A DNA stretch of 64,000 nt, taken from the NCBI GenBank assembly GCA_025617745.1, contig CM046869.1:10745168-10809167 (forward strand). The letters run 5' to 3'. This DNA comes from Heliocidaris erythrogramma (Eukaryota > Echinodermata > Echinoidea > Camarodonta > Echinometridae). Below, piece by piece: positions 44,287-55,990 of the stretch. Numbering within the stretch: the stretch's first letter is position 1; each line of letters opens with the position of its first letter. A model generated the notes under the pieces. That model was not told the origin of the DNA, did no database searches, and saw only the letters and a list, made by a program, of their open reading frames with translations. The position numbers and the translations under genes are program-made.

Positions 44287-45647
44287 TGGCCCGTATTCTG
44301 AACTCCAGTTTAACTTAAACTCCAGTCTAAGTTAAACCAGTGTCTAACTAAACCCGACTTAGACTGCATGTCGGGTTTAACTCCATTTCTGTTTCTGAAA
44401 GTCCAATTTATCTTCAAGAAGGCTGAACTTTGGTTATTCCTTTCTTTTTTAAGATGTTTAATCAAGAAATGTCATGAAATACTTTATACACAAATTAAAG
44501 GCATACCATTTGGCACTTCATTTGTCATGATTAGCCTACTGGAGTTTTCTGGATCTTAAATGAACGACTATTTAAGGTTAGGTTGGTCGGTTTATCCTAC
44601 GGGATTGCTATTAGGGACTTTTAGAAGCAGTGGACTAGTACTTCGTCCCAGTCGACTAATTCGCGCATGTCAACGTCGTCGACTGCCCATGTTGACTACA
44701 GTTCTGATAATTTTAGATTTCACTCGACGTGTACGTACCGTCGACGTCAACCGGAAGTACACACTCAACGGATGAGCATAATAGTTGAGCTGTTCTGATG
44801 ACTTCATATACGTGAACCTCGTCGAAGATTTCGGAGCACCGCAAAAACGAAGTGAACACGCTCTCGATTTTGCAAGTCACGGAGGAGGACAGGGAGAGGG
44901 CGAGTGGCGCATGCGCAGTGGCGTAGAATGATGTCCTTGCGTACCAGTCGACTAAGTGGACGTGCAATTCTAAAAGTCCCTACTGAACGCAGGCACAACG
45001 CCTCTGTATTCAGCTCCTTCTTAGCTTCCATTTCAAAATGGCTTGATCACTAGCGTAGGCTTGGGGGGGGGGCAAATACTGCTAGGGGCAAACCCGGCGA
45101 GAACCCCCCCCCCCCCTTTCGGCTTGTCGGATAATTATGGAGGAAAACATCTGATAACCTCTGCCCCAACTGAGCGACTTTTTGAGAGCTGGCGCAAAAA
45201 CAATCATGGCAGACTCTAGATCTAAAAGTTATCAGGCCTGCAATGTTCATAATGTGGGGGCGGATCAAGGATTTTGTCTTTTGAAAAAGGGGCTCAAGCA
45301 ACTGGCACACAACAAAAACATAAAAAGCATCAGATTTGGGGGGGGGGGGGGTTGATGACTCAGTTACGTCTGACATTTAAAGCAAATTAAAAAATAAAAC
45401 AATTTGTGTGTGTGTGTGGGGGGGGGGGGGGGGTGCCCGAACTTCGTGATCCCCCAACTGCCCCTGATTGGTGAGGCAAACGCAACACCGTCACTTTGCA
45501 AATTTGATTAGATTCAAAGCAAAAGGAAAGGACCCGGTCTATAGACCTCTTTATACTAGCCTGAGAGATTAGATATCGAACTCTAGATCTATTATTTTAT
45601 GAGGCACAGGGGGCATTTTGAAGAAAAAAAAACAACCCCCCCCCCCC

Positions 45648-45680
<33 letters not shown>

Positions 45681-46982
45681 TATACCGTATCTAGATCTAG
45701 AGGTAAATTATAACAGTTAGAGCTAGGCCTATACCCTATACAGTACTTTTAGACCGAAAACAAACTTGTTCGTTTCGTTTCATTGAAAAGTCAATTCACT
45801 TTACCGGGTACCATATGAAGGGCACATTTTCGGAGATAACATAGTTTGCAATTTTAATGCAGCTAGATCTACTTTGACATCTATAGATCTAGGCCTATGT
45901 CATAGATGTACTATAATAAAGAAGGGCACTGTGTTACTTTAGATTAGAACATGACGTTAGATGCTACTACTATACTGCTGGCCTACACAAATCTGGTGAC
46001 AATGTATTGCCACTGTACTGGTAAGTTCCTGGACTAACTTTGTTATTCATGTGTCTCTATTTTCCAAGACAGCATCTCGACTCTTAATAGATATTCTACC
46101 GTTAGACATAGTGCAAGTTGTAAATACTATAAAACTACGTTTGTTACTAGTCTAAGACTAAGTCTACTTGACTATATATATTCTAAAAGTTAGACCCAGC
46201 TATTTTACTAACGAAGGTTGAACTTGAAGTTAGATATTGGCTACTAGAGGTGGAGGAGAGTTGAGTCTGAGTGACTCAACTGTCAAATTTTGAAATTGCA
46301 GTCGGAATTGCAATAATCTCTGGAGCTGGGTTTTTAATGATCTATTTGTTTTGTAGTTCTGTAGCTGTAACTTCGGAACTCAACTTCCCAACAACAGTCA
46401 GCTCCGACCTACATGTAGCCTGGCTCAGCTAGCTAGCTAGCTCAGCACTGCGTGTGATGGGAAGAGAGGGTATCGGTCGCGTCGGCTGGGCCGGCCGGCC
46501 CGGCTCGGATCAGGGTGTAAAAAGCTATATGCTTGCTCGCGCGCGAGCGCGAAAGATTGTTGCAAAGTCAGTTCTGCGATAATGACAGCGCTTGCCATGA
46601 ATACTGCCGTTAACGTTAGATCCAACTTCGATCCGAGATCCAGCTAAAAAGAAAAAGAAAAAGAAGATTTTCCTCTTTACGGAGGTAAGTTTACCTTTGT
46701 CTTAGGTGGTGCCAGCAGACTTTAAAACCTTTGTTAATATCACTCTTCGCCTTAGTTGCAAACATTATCCTGCGGTGGCCGTGCGTGAAGACAAGTTAAA
46801 CCGGGCTTAAACTACCCCTAGCTGCAGTCTAACTTTCTGTACAAAGTTAAACCAAGCTTAGACTGGAGTTTAAGTTAAACCAGAGTTCAGAATGTGATTT
46901 TCTTAAACTCCGGTCTAAAGGGCAGATTTAAACTACACTTAGACTCGAGTTTAAGCTAAACCGGAGTTCAGAATACGGGCCA
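44287..46982. mobile_element. 2.7-kb TIR element with GGCCCGTATTCTGAACTC ends
   Basis: Inverted ends GGCCCGTATTCTGAACTC and GAGTTCAGAATACGGGCC. The terminal zones repeat words such as agtttaacttaaac and gtttaagttaaacc several times, so the arms are made of degenerate repeats. Flanks suggest a TA/AT duplication. The interior (about 44.4-46.7 kb) includes several G runs, an A30 tract (about 45650-45678) and no recognisable transposase. A 145-bp relative is at 58025-58169. Confidence 0.85.
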
Positions 46983-47159
46983 TAAGTGTAATACATTTTA
47001 ATTTGAAATATAGTGCTATAAAAACAAAAAGGAAATAGAATATTTATTTAATGGCTTCCGGGTGATATATCTTTTTGTTTTTTGTTTTTTGTTTATTTTA
47101 GACCCTTTTTGTTATTGTTATCTGTTTATCTGTGAATTTGTTGTGTAATTGTTTTTAAC

Positions 47160-48140
47160 AATGCCTGACTTAAATTTGTTTCAAAATATGCTGAATAACA
47201 CTGATCTTCTTAGAATCACTGAACGCTTATCTCCTCCTATATAATGATCCTTGAATGTAACTGATCCAAATTATTTTCTGCCTGATGAATTCAATAAATA
47301 TTTACATGATAATCATTCAAAAAGGACATTTCAAAAAGGGGTTTTCATGTTTACATCTTAATTGTAGAAGTCTGAAGAAAAATGTTGATAATTTTAATTC
47401 CTTTTTGAATAGTATTGATATAGACTTTTGTGCAATAGGTGTAACAGAAACTTGGCTGAATTCTAATGATCCCTCTTATGATATTGATGGTTGTAATTTT
47501 ATTGGTAACTCTCGGCAGGACCGTAGAGGGGGAGTCGTAGGGGCTTTTATTAGCAATGATTTTCATTTTGTACATAGGAATGAATTAGATATATTTTCTG
47601 AATCTTTTGAATGTATTTTTAATGAAATTAAATCAAATCCTAAGAATATTTTATTAAGTGTTATTTATAGACCTCCCAATTCATCTTTGCAATATTTTAT
47701 TGAATCTTTGACTACAGTATACTAAATAAGGCAATCAAAGAAAATAAATAGTTGTATTTTACTGGAGATTATAATCTTAATTTATTGAATGCCGATTCTT
47801 GTCTTGAAGTTAATGAATTTTTGGATGTTTTTATGACTAAATCGATGTATCCTGTTATAAATTACCCAATCCGCGTTACACATCACTCAGCTACTCTTAT
47901 TGACAATATGTTTACTAATGACTTAAATAATTTATTGTGTGGTATTTTTTTTAGTTCATATAAGTGATCATCTTCCAGTATTTTGTATTCATAATAAGGC
48001 AATAAATAAAGGAAAAAGAATAATAAAGCGTGATGTAAATGATACTTACATAAAATTATTTAGTGAGAAATTGAAAAATGTACAATGGAATATTATGAAT
48101 AATGATCCAAATATTAATTATAGTTTGTTTTTTTAATCAG
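47160..48140 (+). pseudogene. LINE-D ORF2 endonuclease domain, frameshifted
   Basis: Motifs: FSCLHLNCRSLKKNVDNFNS, FCAIGVTETWLNS, GGVVGAFISND, LSVIYRPPNSS, a break at 47723, then YFTGDYNLNLLN, ATLIDNMFTND, a break at about 47960 and ISDHLPVFCI. All endonuclease blocks survive but in three frames. Confidence 0.88.
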
Positions 48141-48558
48141 TTTATGAAGTTATATGATGAATGTTTTTCAAAAATTGAATAAGCCTTGGTTTAATCATGA
48201 TTTGAGGAAAATGTGTAATAAGAAATATTTATTATATAAGAAATACTTAAATAACCCTACATGATTTGAGGAAAATGTGTAATAAGAAATATTTATTATA
48301 TAAGAAATACTTAAATAACCCTACATTATATAGGGAGCGTACTTGTAAATCATATCGTAACAAGGTAAATAATGAAATTAGGCGAACTAAGAATGAGTAT
48401 TTTAGAAAATTGTTGATGTTAAATAAGATATGAAGAAAACGTGGAAAATTATAAATAAAGCTATTGGAAATAAGCAAAATCAAGGCAAAATTGATAGTTT
48501 GAAATTAAGCAATGGTGTAACCGTCTATATATGGTAGTGACATTGCTGAAGCATTTAA

Positions 48559-50177
48559 AGGTTGACTAAATTAGAGAGAAAATGGGTGCTCTTTCCATGT
48601 AGTTTTGCCTTCTAATCACGAATCTGCCAATCGATTGTCCAAATTATGTCTCGTTTTGGCGAAAAAGGGGGAAAAGTAGAGGTTTTGGGACCGTTCCTTA
48701 AAACTGATTGGCTAACCCCCAAGTGACGTATGAAAAGTAAGAGGCACAATATCTGCAGGCTGCAGCCTATAATATTGTACACAGAATGCGGTATTTGACC
48801 CCTCTGTTCAACGGACAATTTATGAAAAAAGGAAATTAATCAATATAATCTTAGGAGTGAATAATCATTAGCAATATATTTTCTACAAGATCAGAAAACG
48901 ATTTTGCCCAAATATACAGCTCTTGTTTTGTTTTTTAGCTTTTCTTTTGAACAATGTTCTCATCTATCTGAGCTTGCCGAACGAAAATTTTGCATTGGTC
49001 ATAAACGCGTGCACAGCCGTTTTATGCGTCTGTATGTACTATGTCCTACACATCTTTAGTACGGCAGTGACTATGTTCCACTCGTACATAGCGACTGGTG
49101 AACGCTTTTGTTTATTTCACTTACGTTTTTTTTTTTTTACTTCGCTTTACACAGTACGTTAATACTGACTTAGATTTTTGCTTAATTCGAGTAACTTATA
49201 TAGAGAGAGGAAAAGTGCCCGCGATTCCGAGTTGGAGGACTTTTCTGAGCCATGCAGATACGAACTCTGATTTATCAGATTATTTATCAGACCCCGAAGG
49301 CAAAGAAGCTCGAGTGGCAAGGGGAAGTTCGACCATATTATATGTTTGAACCCCTCGCAGAATACGGTGAAGGGCCGTGGGTGAAGTAACTCCAGGGAGC
49401 TCCAACGCGTTGGAGTTCCCTGGAGTTACGGGTGAAGTAGACCGAAAATGCTGTCTCTCGTTCGTTAGGTCGTCTTTATAGCTAAACGAACGAGAGACAG
49501 AATTTTCAGTCTACGGGTGAAGCTGCTGCAGCTGCTGTCGTTGAAAAAACAGATTGGAAGACTTGACTCAAAGTCTGATCTTTGGAATAGCTGAATATTT
49601 TAGCTAGCTGCTTATCCTTCTCTTCATGCCAAATTCGGAATACAGACCAGGATCCTCAAAATCATCTTCGGCAAAGTGATCGCTGCAGATTGTACTCCAC
49701 TCACTTGGCCGGCCCTTGCCACTCTACCCGCGTGAGCTTTACATTTGCGACCCACAATTTCCGTAGAATTTCATCTTTAGGAAATTGATGTAGGCTTACA
49801 CCATCTTTAGGGGTCTTGCTACAAACTTATTGTGAGGAATTAAACACACGAAAATACGCAATGCAAATGGTCGATGCGGTGAATATCATGCTCGGCACCG
49901 GGCTGGGGCTGCCGGGGGCCTCCGGGCGCGCACGGTATAGGTTAGTGGAATATTTTCCCTTACTTTTCATGCTTCACAAATCACGTGATCACGATGTCGC
50001 TTCGATGGGATTTTTTAGGGGCGGGGCTTATGACTGTGTAAATCAGCAAAAATGTACTTTTCAAATGATTATAAAATATGACCGAATGCATAAAAAATTG
50101 TGTGATGGATATTTTTTGGCTCCTGATGACACCTTCCTACGAAAAATGGGCAATTATTTTTTTATTTTAGTGACCCT
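48559..50177. mobile_element. TTAA-flanked element with AGGKTSACTAAA ends in LINE-D
   Basis: TTAA at 48555-48558 and 50178-50181. Inverted ends AGGTTGACTAAAtt and ttTTAGTGACCCT. ORF2 of LINE-D reads AEAF-NNYFLNIRSSL across the join after removing the insert and one TTAA, which confirms the boundaries. The interior has two micro-hairpins (49.38-49.52 kb) and a 121-codon open frame with no recognisable domain. The inverted repeats are short. Confidence 0.85.
49379..49522. repeat. Two micro-hairpins separated and flanked by GGGTGAAG
   Basis: Three copies of GGGTGAAG (49379-49386, 49430-49437 and 49515-49522) bracket two hairpins. The first (49387-49428, 42 bp) is TAACTCCAGGGA...TCCCTGGAGTTA with centre CAACGCGTTG and one mismatch. 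The second (about 49438-49513, roughly 76 bp) has arms TAGACCGAAAATGCTGTCTC... and its complement with loop gtcgtctttatag. The sequences are unrelated. The layout looks like two successive insertions, each duplicating the same 8 bp. Confidence 0.85.
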
Positions 50178-50181
50178 TTAA

Positions 50182-51814
50182 TAATTATTTTTTAAATATT
50201 CGATCATCTTTGACAAGTAATATTCATTGTAATACTCCGTGCAATAGTTATGTGCAATTTTTAAAAGTTATTGATGAAACAGCTTTTTTAATCCTATTAC
50301 TCCCGGTAAGATAATTAAGATTGTTTGTAATTTTGATAACCAATCCAGTGCAGGTTATGATGAAATAGATATATCAATTGTGAAAAAGGTTATTCATATA
50401 ATTTGTTTTCCTCTTTGTGATATAATTAATTCGGTGACAACAACCGGTATATTTCCTGATAAACTCAAAATTGCGAGGGCAGTGCCAGTTTTTAAAAGTG
50501 GGTCTAACTCTGACCTTTCTAATTATAGGCCTATATCAGTTTTATCTGTACTTACCAAGGGTATTGAAACATGTTTGTACAATCGTTTATTTAATTTTTT
50601 GGAGAAACACAATATATATATTATCTACCTCCCAGTATGGATTCCGTCCAGGGCACTCCACATCCTCCGCTTAAATTGATTTAGTTCATACAGTATCTTC
50701 AGCTTTTTTTTTGTTTTTGTTTTTAGATTAAAGTAAGGCTTTCGATACTTTGAACCATTCAATATTATTAATTAAGTTACATAATTATGGTATTTGCGGT
50801 ATTCTTTTGAAATTATTTGAAGGTTACTTATTTAACCGCAAACAATTTGTTATTATTGATAATGTTCAATAAGAATTAAATACAGTAGGATGTGGGGTGC
50901 CCCAGGGATCCATACTGGGACCGCTATTGTTTCTAATTTACATAAATGATATTTGTAATGTCACTGAAAAATTACAATATATTTTATATGGTGATGACAC
51001 GAGCCATTTTATGTCTGACAGTAATGTTGACAACTTTCTTTTAAACTGTAATATTGAGTTACAAAAGATTAGTCATTGGTTGATTGTAAATAAATTGATT
51101 TTAAATGTAAATAAAACACAATGTATGGTTTTTACTCATAAGAAAATAGATTATGATAAAGTATTAGTACAAATGAATGATAACAATGTTAAAGTAACAT
51201 CATCATTAAAATTTCTAGGTGTCATTATTGATTGTAAGTTATCATGGCATATTCATATTAATGAAATTTGCAATAAAATATCTAAATGTTTAGGTGTATT
51301 GTATAAACTGAAATATTTTCCTCGCAATATATTATTAATGATCAATAACGCTATTATTTCACCCCATTTGCATTATTGTAATACTTCATGGTCTAACACT
51401 GTTAATTATTCTATGCAAAGATTATTTCGTTAACAGAAAAAAGCTGTTAGAATTATAATGCACGCTAATTTTCTTGCCCATACTGATCCATTTTTTTATC
51501 AATTTAAATTATTGAATGTCTTTGATTTGTATAATATAAGTATTGCCATATTTATGTATTTATGTTTTAATAATCGTATTTCACATAGTCTTTCAAAATA
51601 CTTAAAATTAAAGTGTGAAACTCATTCGTATAATACACGCAATCCGTATTACTATAATTTACCTCTGGTCAAAACGAATGTTACTATTAATTCAATATTT
51701 TATAAAGGTCCTAAAATTTGGAATGATTTACCTTTGAATATTAAACTAAGCACATCATTGAATATTTTTAAAAGGAAATATAAGTTGTTTTTACTTCAGA
51801 GATACGAGCATTAA
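50182..51814 (+). pseudogene. LINE-D reverse transcriptase and C-terminal domain, broken
   Basis: Motifs: KLKIARAVPVFKSGSNSDLS, NYRPISVLSVLTKGIE, QYGFRPGHST (shifted), SKAFDTLNHSI (shifted, about 50740), CGVPQGSILGPLLFLIYIND, YILYGDDTSHFM (catalytic box reads YGDD rather than FADD), LKFLGVIIDCKLSWH, then after a stop at about 51431: TRNPYYYNLP, YKGPKIWNDLPLNIK. Several frameshifts. The Gly in the catalytic box may be decay or a variant. Confidence 0.9.
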
Positions 51815-52141
51815 TTGCGTTGCTTTTTTATATCAGGCACGGTAATTGTTTGTGTAGGGCTTGTCTGGTAAATTAATTTTGTTATGCCTCTGTTCTATTA
51901 TACAAATTTTGCTCTGTTCTTCCATGTTATTTAATAATGTTAATGAGTATTTTATATGGTGGCAGCTCTTTCTAAGACATTTTGTTCTTTCTTGCTGTCT
52001 CCGCATTATGTATAATATATTTACTTCATATAGTTAATTGTATTTTTATCTTTGAATTGAATAAATGAATGAAATGAAATAATGAAATGATGAAAGTTAT
52101 TTAGAAAGGGTAGGGGGAAAAAATAAACAAAGTATAGGAAC

Positions 52142-52862
52142 CTTTGAAGTCAACAGGATCACTAACAGCAGATGCCGCAGCTACCGGTCCGGTCGGTTTC
52201 CCTGCACTGCTCGAATGGTAAATCTCAAGGGCTTTCTTGGTAATGGCTGCACTGAAAACATCATCGCTAAACCCGCAACAGCGCTTCACATTCCTTGATG
52301 AAATCGTGAAATACTGAGGAAAACCACGGATGAATTTTTCCAGATCAGCCTCTGTCTCCAAATATCGATCAAGTCCAGGGATGCCCTTAACCTTGAAATG
52401 TGATTTTACAAGAGGAAGAAGCTTCGATAGACGTATGTCATTGAGCATGGACACAATCTGCAGAAGCGCTGAGATGATCCTACCTACGGTGTCCGGTGGT
52501 ACACCACTGGGGCTGCTGCCGTCTTTAAAATGTCGCTCGGGGACATTGAATTGAGGGGGTTGCGGTGCTGGTTCGATGTCTTTCCTGAAGAACTTGACTT
52601 CCCATTGACAATTTCGCCTCACAGTTTGTCGAAACTCCTGAGGAATCTTGGATAGAATCTCCTCAGTCATTGGATCAATCCGAACCTTAAGTCGAGCATT
52701 TTTTTCCAGAATGTTGCGGAGATCAGCGATGTATGCACCCGTGATTCGGCGAGCAGACGACGTGTCGAGACGAGCATTTCCTTCCCGACCCGATACCGAT
52801 ATATTCGCAAAATTTTTGTCGATTCGCACAATGCGACCAGGCAATTCTTCGCTGTCAGTCAT
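52142..52862 (-). CDS. EXD1: EXD1/Egalitarian-like exonuclease gene, exon 1 (coding, N-terminal region)
   Basis: Encodes residues 1-240 if translation starts at the ATG 52862-52860 (MTDSEELPGRIVRID). The open frame continues upstream (TVKHWLHQRN) to a good acceptor-like tttcattcag at 52893, so the exon may instead run to 52892 with a further upstream exon; I cannot decide. The donor is AAAG/GTTCCT (52141), leaving phase 1. GRIVRIDKNFANISVSG (about 9-25) looks like a small beta-barrel (Sm- or OB-like, inference). About residues 142-195 (LSKLLPLVKSHFKVKG, LEKFIRGFPQYFTI) resemble the winged-helix-like segment before the nuclease domain in Egalitarian-type proteins. Joined length 482 residues, near that of animal EXD1 (about 500). 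Probable role: RNA-binding factor in the piRNA pathway or mRNA localisation. Confidence 0.85.
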
Positions 52863-52892
52863 ATTCCTTTGATGAAGCCAATGTTTCACAGT

Positions 52893-54519
52893 CTGAATGA
52901 AATTACGTGCTGTATCATGGCTTCATAATGCGATTCTGCATGTTGCATCGGAGATACTTTGTTGTAACTCGATGAACCCAACTGTGGATTCCCCGTACCT
53001 CATAATCTGGCTGTGACTTGATGCGAGGATAGTCTAAATTTTTAGACTCAGCGCTCTAATTTTTCATCGTTGGTCAAGAACATTTTCAAGCATGATCTGT
53101 TAGTTGAATATCATTCTGTCTGCAGTGTCAGACTAATTATAAATTAGAACCCAGCAATATCGTTTAGCATAAGTTGATGATCATCACTTAAACACAAAAC
53201 CATGAACTGAAACTTTTAATGAATGAAAGGATGAATAATTATAGCACTTAAACGAAGCGAAGAAGTTGCGTAGCAACCGTGATTGCAACACTGTAGAAGA
53301 GTCGACGTGCAGGCAGACACACTAGAACATGGCGAACAAAGAAGCGGACAAAATATACAGCTCCTCATTGTACCTTCCACAGTTGCTCTGGTAGACAAAA
53401 GAACACCCCTTCATTGCTATTATGTAAAATATGTAGAATAGGTGTCATATGTGAAGGATGTTCTTTTGTCTACTAGAACAATTGTGGAGGGTACAATGAG
53501 GAGCTGTACATTTTGTCCGCTCTCTTTGTCATCGTGTTCATAGTGACAGTGCTATCGCGTGCCTTGCATAGGCAGAAAAACGGATATAATGAGAATGAGA
53601 AGAGTGTGTTTTTGATCATTGAGTAATAGTAAATGACCGCGAAGTTGTTTATCAAGACCTTGATATATTATTATCTTATATTTTCATTTGACAATCTTAA
53701 AATGCCCGCAGGAATAATAAAAAACCTAGAAAGTTATGAAAACTAATTTCTAAAGGTAGAATAGTTTTCATGTATTGTTTTTCTTTGTTTCCATTATCCT
53801 TTTCACAAACAAGTGGAAACAAATGATCAACATTTCTTTTTAAGAAATAGGCCTCTATTATTTCTGTAAAAACATAATAATGATAATGATAATAATGATG
53901 ATGATTAAAATAATGTTGATAGGCCTAATGATGATCATAATATTGATAATGACAACACCAATAGTAATAAGAATGACAATAATATGAATGACAATAATAG
54001 AAGAAACAACAGCTATGATAATAATAATACAAATAATATGGTCTTAATACTGTTCTACCTGGGAGTCCTGCTATTATCACTACACCAGCATTGTCAGGCA
54101 GGGGCGTCAATACGTTTTTCGGATTGGGGTGGGGGGGGGGGGGCAATGAAGGGACCCTTCATGATTTTTTAATCGCCTCAAAAAATGACAAGCTTCTCCA
54201 GGGTTACATGAAGCAGGCACGTACGTGGCGTCTTTCAAAGTGGGGGGGGGGGACCAGCAAAAAAAAATTGGGGGGAAAATAGGGGCACCTACAAGAGGTG
54301 AACATGAAGCGAAAAGGGACAATTTTGTGACATTGATATTACACTACAGTCTAACTAACATGATTAATACATTATCAAGCCTCATCTTCTTCCTTTTTAT
54401 TGTGGTTCTGGATACTGTTTTAGCTTCCCTACTTAGCAGTTGTATGTGATGGTCTAATGATCCGATCCATGTGCGAGCGAGCGAAGCTTTTTTCTAACGC
54501 TGAAGTCCTTTGTGCATAA
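52893..54519. other. Upstream region of the EXD1-like gene; hairpin repeat, no exon recognised
   Basis: A promoter or first exon could lie here, but no signal was strong enough to call. About 53300-53406 and 53455-53540 are inverted copies (cggacaaaatatacagctcc against ggagctgtacattttgtccg), a hairpin-type element of roughly 300 bp. 53880-54040 is an (ATA/GAT)n-like microsatellite. G runs occur at about 54127-54142 and 54242-54251. Confidence 0.5.
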
Positions 54520-55990
54520 TTTACAGCTGAATAATGAAAATGACGGTGCAAGGTAAAAATGCCAGAGGTAAAAATGCCAGAGCAAAAAATGCCAGAGATA
54601 AAAATGCCAGAGGTAAAATGGCAGAGATAAACACGCGATGGGTGATGTCAGGAACAAAAAGAAAAGAGGCAAAATATGCCAGCTGCATACTAGGAGAATA
54701 TAGGTAAAAAATCAAGAGGTGAAATATAAAGAAAGTCAAGAAGCAGATAGTAGACCTGACATCTGTTTGTATTTTACTTTTTAGACTATTTAGTTTGACC
54801 GCGTTTTTCTTGTCGAACTGTTGGACTCTGGACTCCAGATCGTAGACCCGTATACGATTTCATTATCCCGAATGGAATTTGGAACGAGAAGGAAGTCTGC
54901 AACGAGAAGGAAGTCTGCAACTGAATTTTAGGTTTAGAGAAGGGAAAGGAGGTATGCAAAAATGACATCACCCTAATGTGGGACAGTCCCTTTTATGGGT
55001 AAATATGAACCTTTTCGGAATTATGAACCTTCGGAATAATGCAACAAATGTTCGGAATTTTGAACCCCCAGGCATGGGAAATTAGTGTTTCGGAAATACC
55101 TGTACCTGTAGTAAAATAACTTGTACCAAATGATCTTGACCTTCTTCAGCGTATACAGGCCGTCACACAAACATCGAGCATTACAGCATCGCCAACATTA
55201 ATAAGGGGGGGGGGGGATCATGCACATTAAGTTATAAACAAGATGCAGATATATTCAAGTTGAATTAAAAGTTAAAAAAGGACTATAATATTGAAGTGTT
55301 TAACAAAAAAGGGTCGTCAACTGAAAGCGAGTGGCAAACAATACATACATACTATATCCGGCCGGGGGGTGGGGGGGGGGGGGGGGGGGGGGTGGGTACT
55401 CATAACAAATTCGGGGATTTGACATTTAGTGCACTCATGATACGACAGAAAGCTCATTAAAAAAAAGTACCTTTGTCCACATCATATACCGTAGATAGAG
55501 GCCTATATATTAAAATGAAAAAATAGGAAATTACTATAAAATAGACCTATGACTGCATTTTTTGGCTTTTCAGGCCATGCAGCATAATACAAAGGGACCA
55601 GTTTTAATTTGGCTTTAGCATTTTAAAACAACAAACATAATTGTGTTGATATTTGTTATTTGCACAATTCTCGTTTTGCTTTATTTTATAACTAGTAAAT
55701 TTGGCAAGAAAGTGTTCATTAAAGTTTCATTAATATATGAACGCCAATTTTTTAATGCGACTTTTGTTCTTTGTCCATTTGTGCTTGTACATTTTCTGTC
55801 TTTGATGTACAGAGTAGGGTTATAGGAAATATGGATCTGATCATGAGTGACGTAATTTCTTCAGGTGAATTTCTGTGGGAGATTTCATTTTTTTTATATA
55901 TTTTTTTTTTTTGGGGGGGGGGGGGGATTTTTACCACTGGCATTTTTACCTCTGGCATTTTTACACCGAACCAAAATGACATCAGTTAGT
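54520..55990. mobile_element. Foldback element with aaaatgccagaggt tandem arms
   Basis: The left arm (about 54540-54630) is a tandem array of aaaaatgccagaggt words. The right arm (about 55925-55975) carries the inverse, tttttacctctggcat. Both are adjoined by inverted gacggtg / caccgaa and aaaatgac / gtcatttt-type ends. Inside are a ttcgg/gaacc minisatellite (54990-55110) and G runs (about 55204-55216, 55366-55391). A third arm-like copy lies at 56635-56790, followed by a repeat of the right flank. Confidence 0.65.

Larger units (their letters stand above)
42950..52090 (+). mobile_element. LINE-D: CR1/L2-like LINE with two TIR insertions
   Basis: ORF1 (43314-44261), endonuclease (47160-48140) and RT to C-terminus (50182-51814) are in order, ending in gaataaatgaatgaaatgaaa (about 52057-52080). 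Two DNA elements interrupt it: 44287-46982 between ORF1 and ORF2, and 48559-50177 inside ORF2. Removing the latter with one TTAA restores an ORF2 reading of AEAFNNYF. About 48193-48260 is repeated directly at 48261-48325 (gatttgaggaaaatgtgtaa). Antisense to the host gene in intron 1. Confidence 0.88.

Noticed and set aside
49816-50181. 121-codon plus-strand open frame at the right end of the 48.56-50.18 kb element
   Set aside because: No recognisable motif, and it runs into the terminal inverted repeat and TTAA. Possibly a leftover of a transposase, but nothing supports that call.
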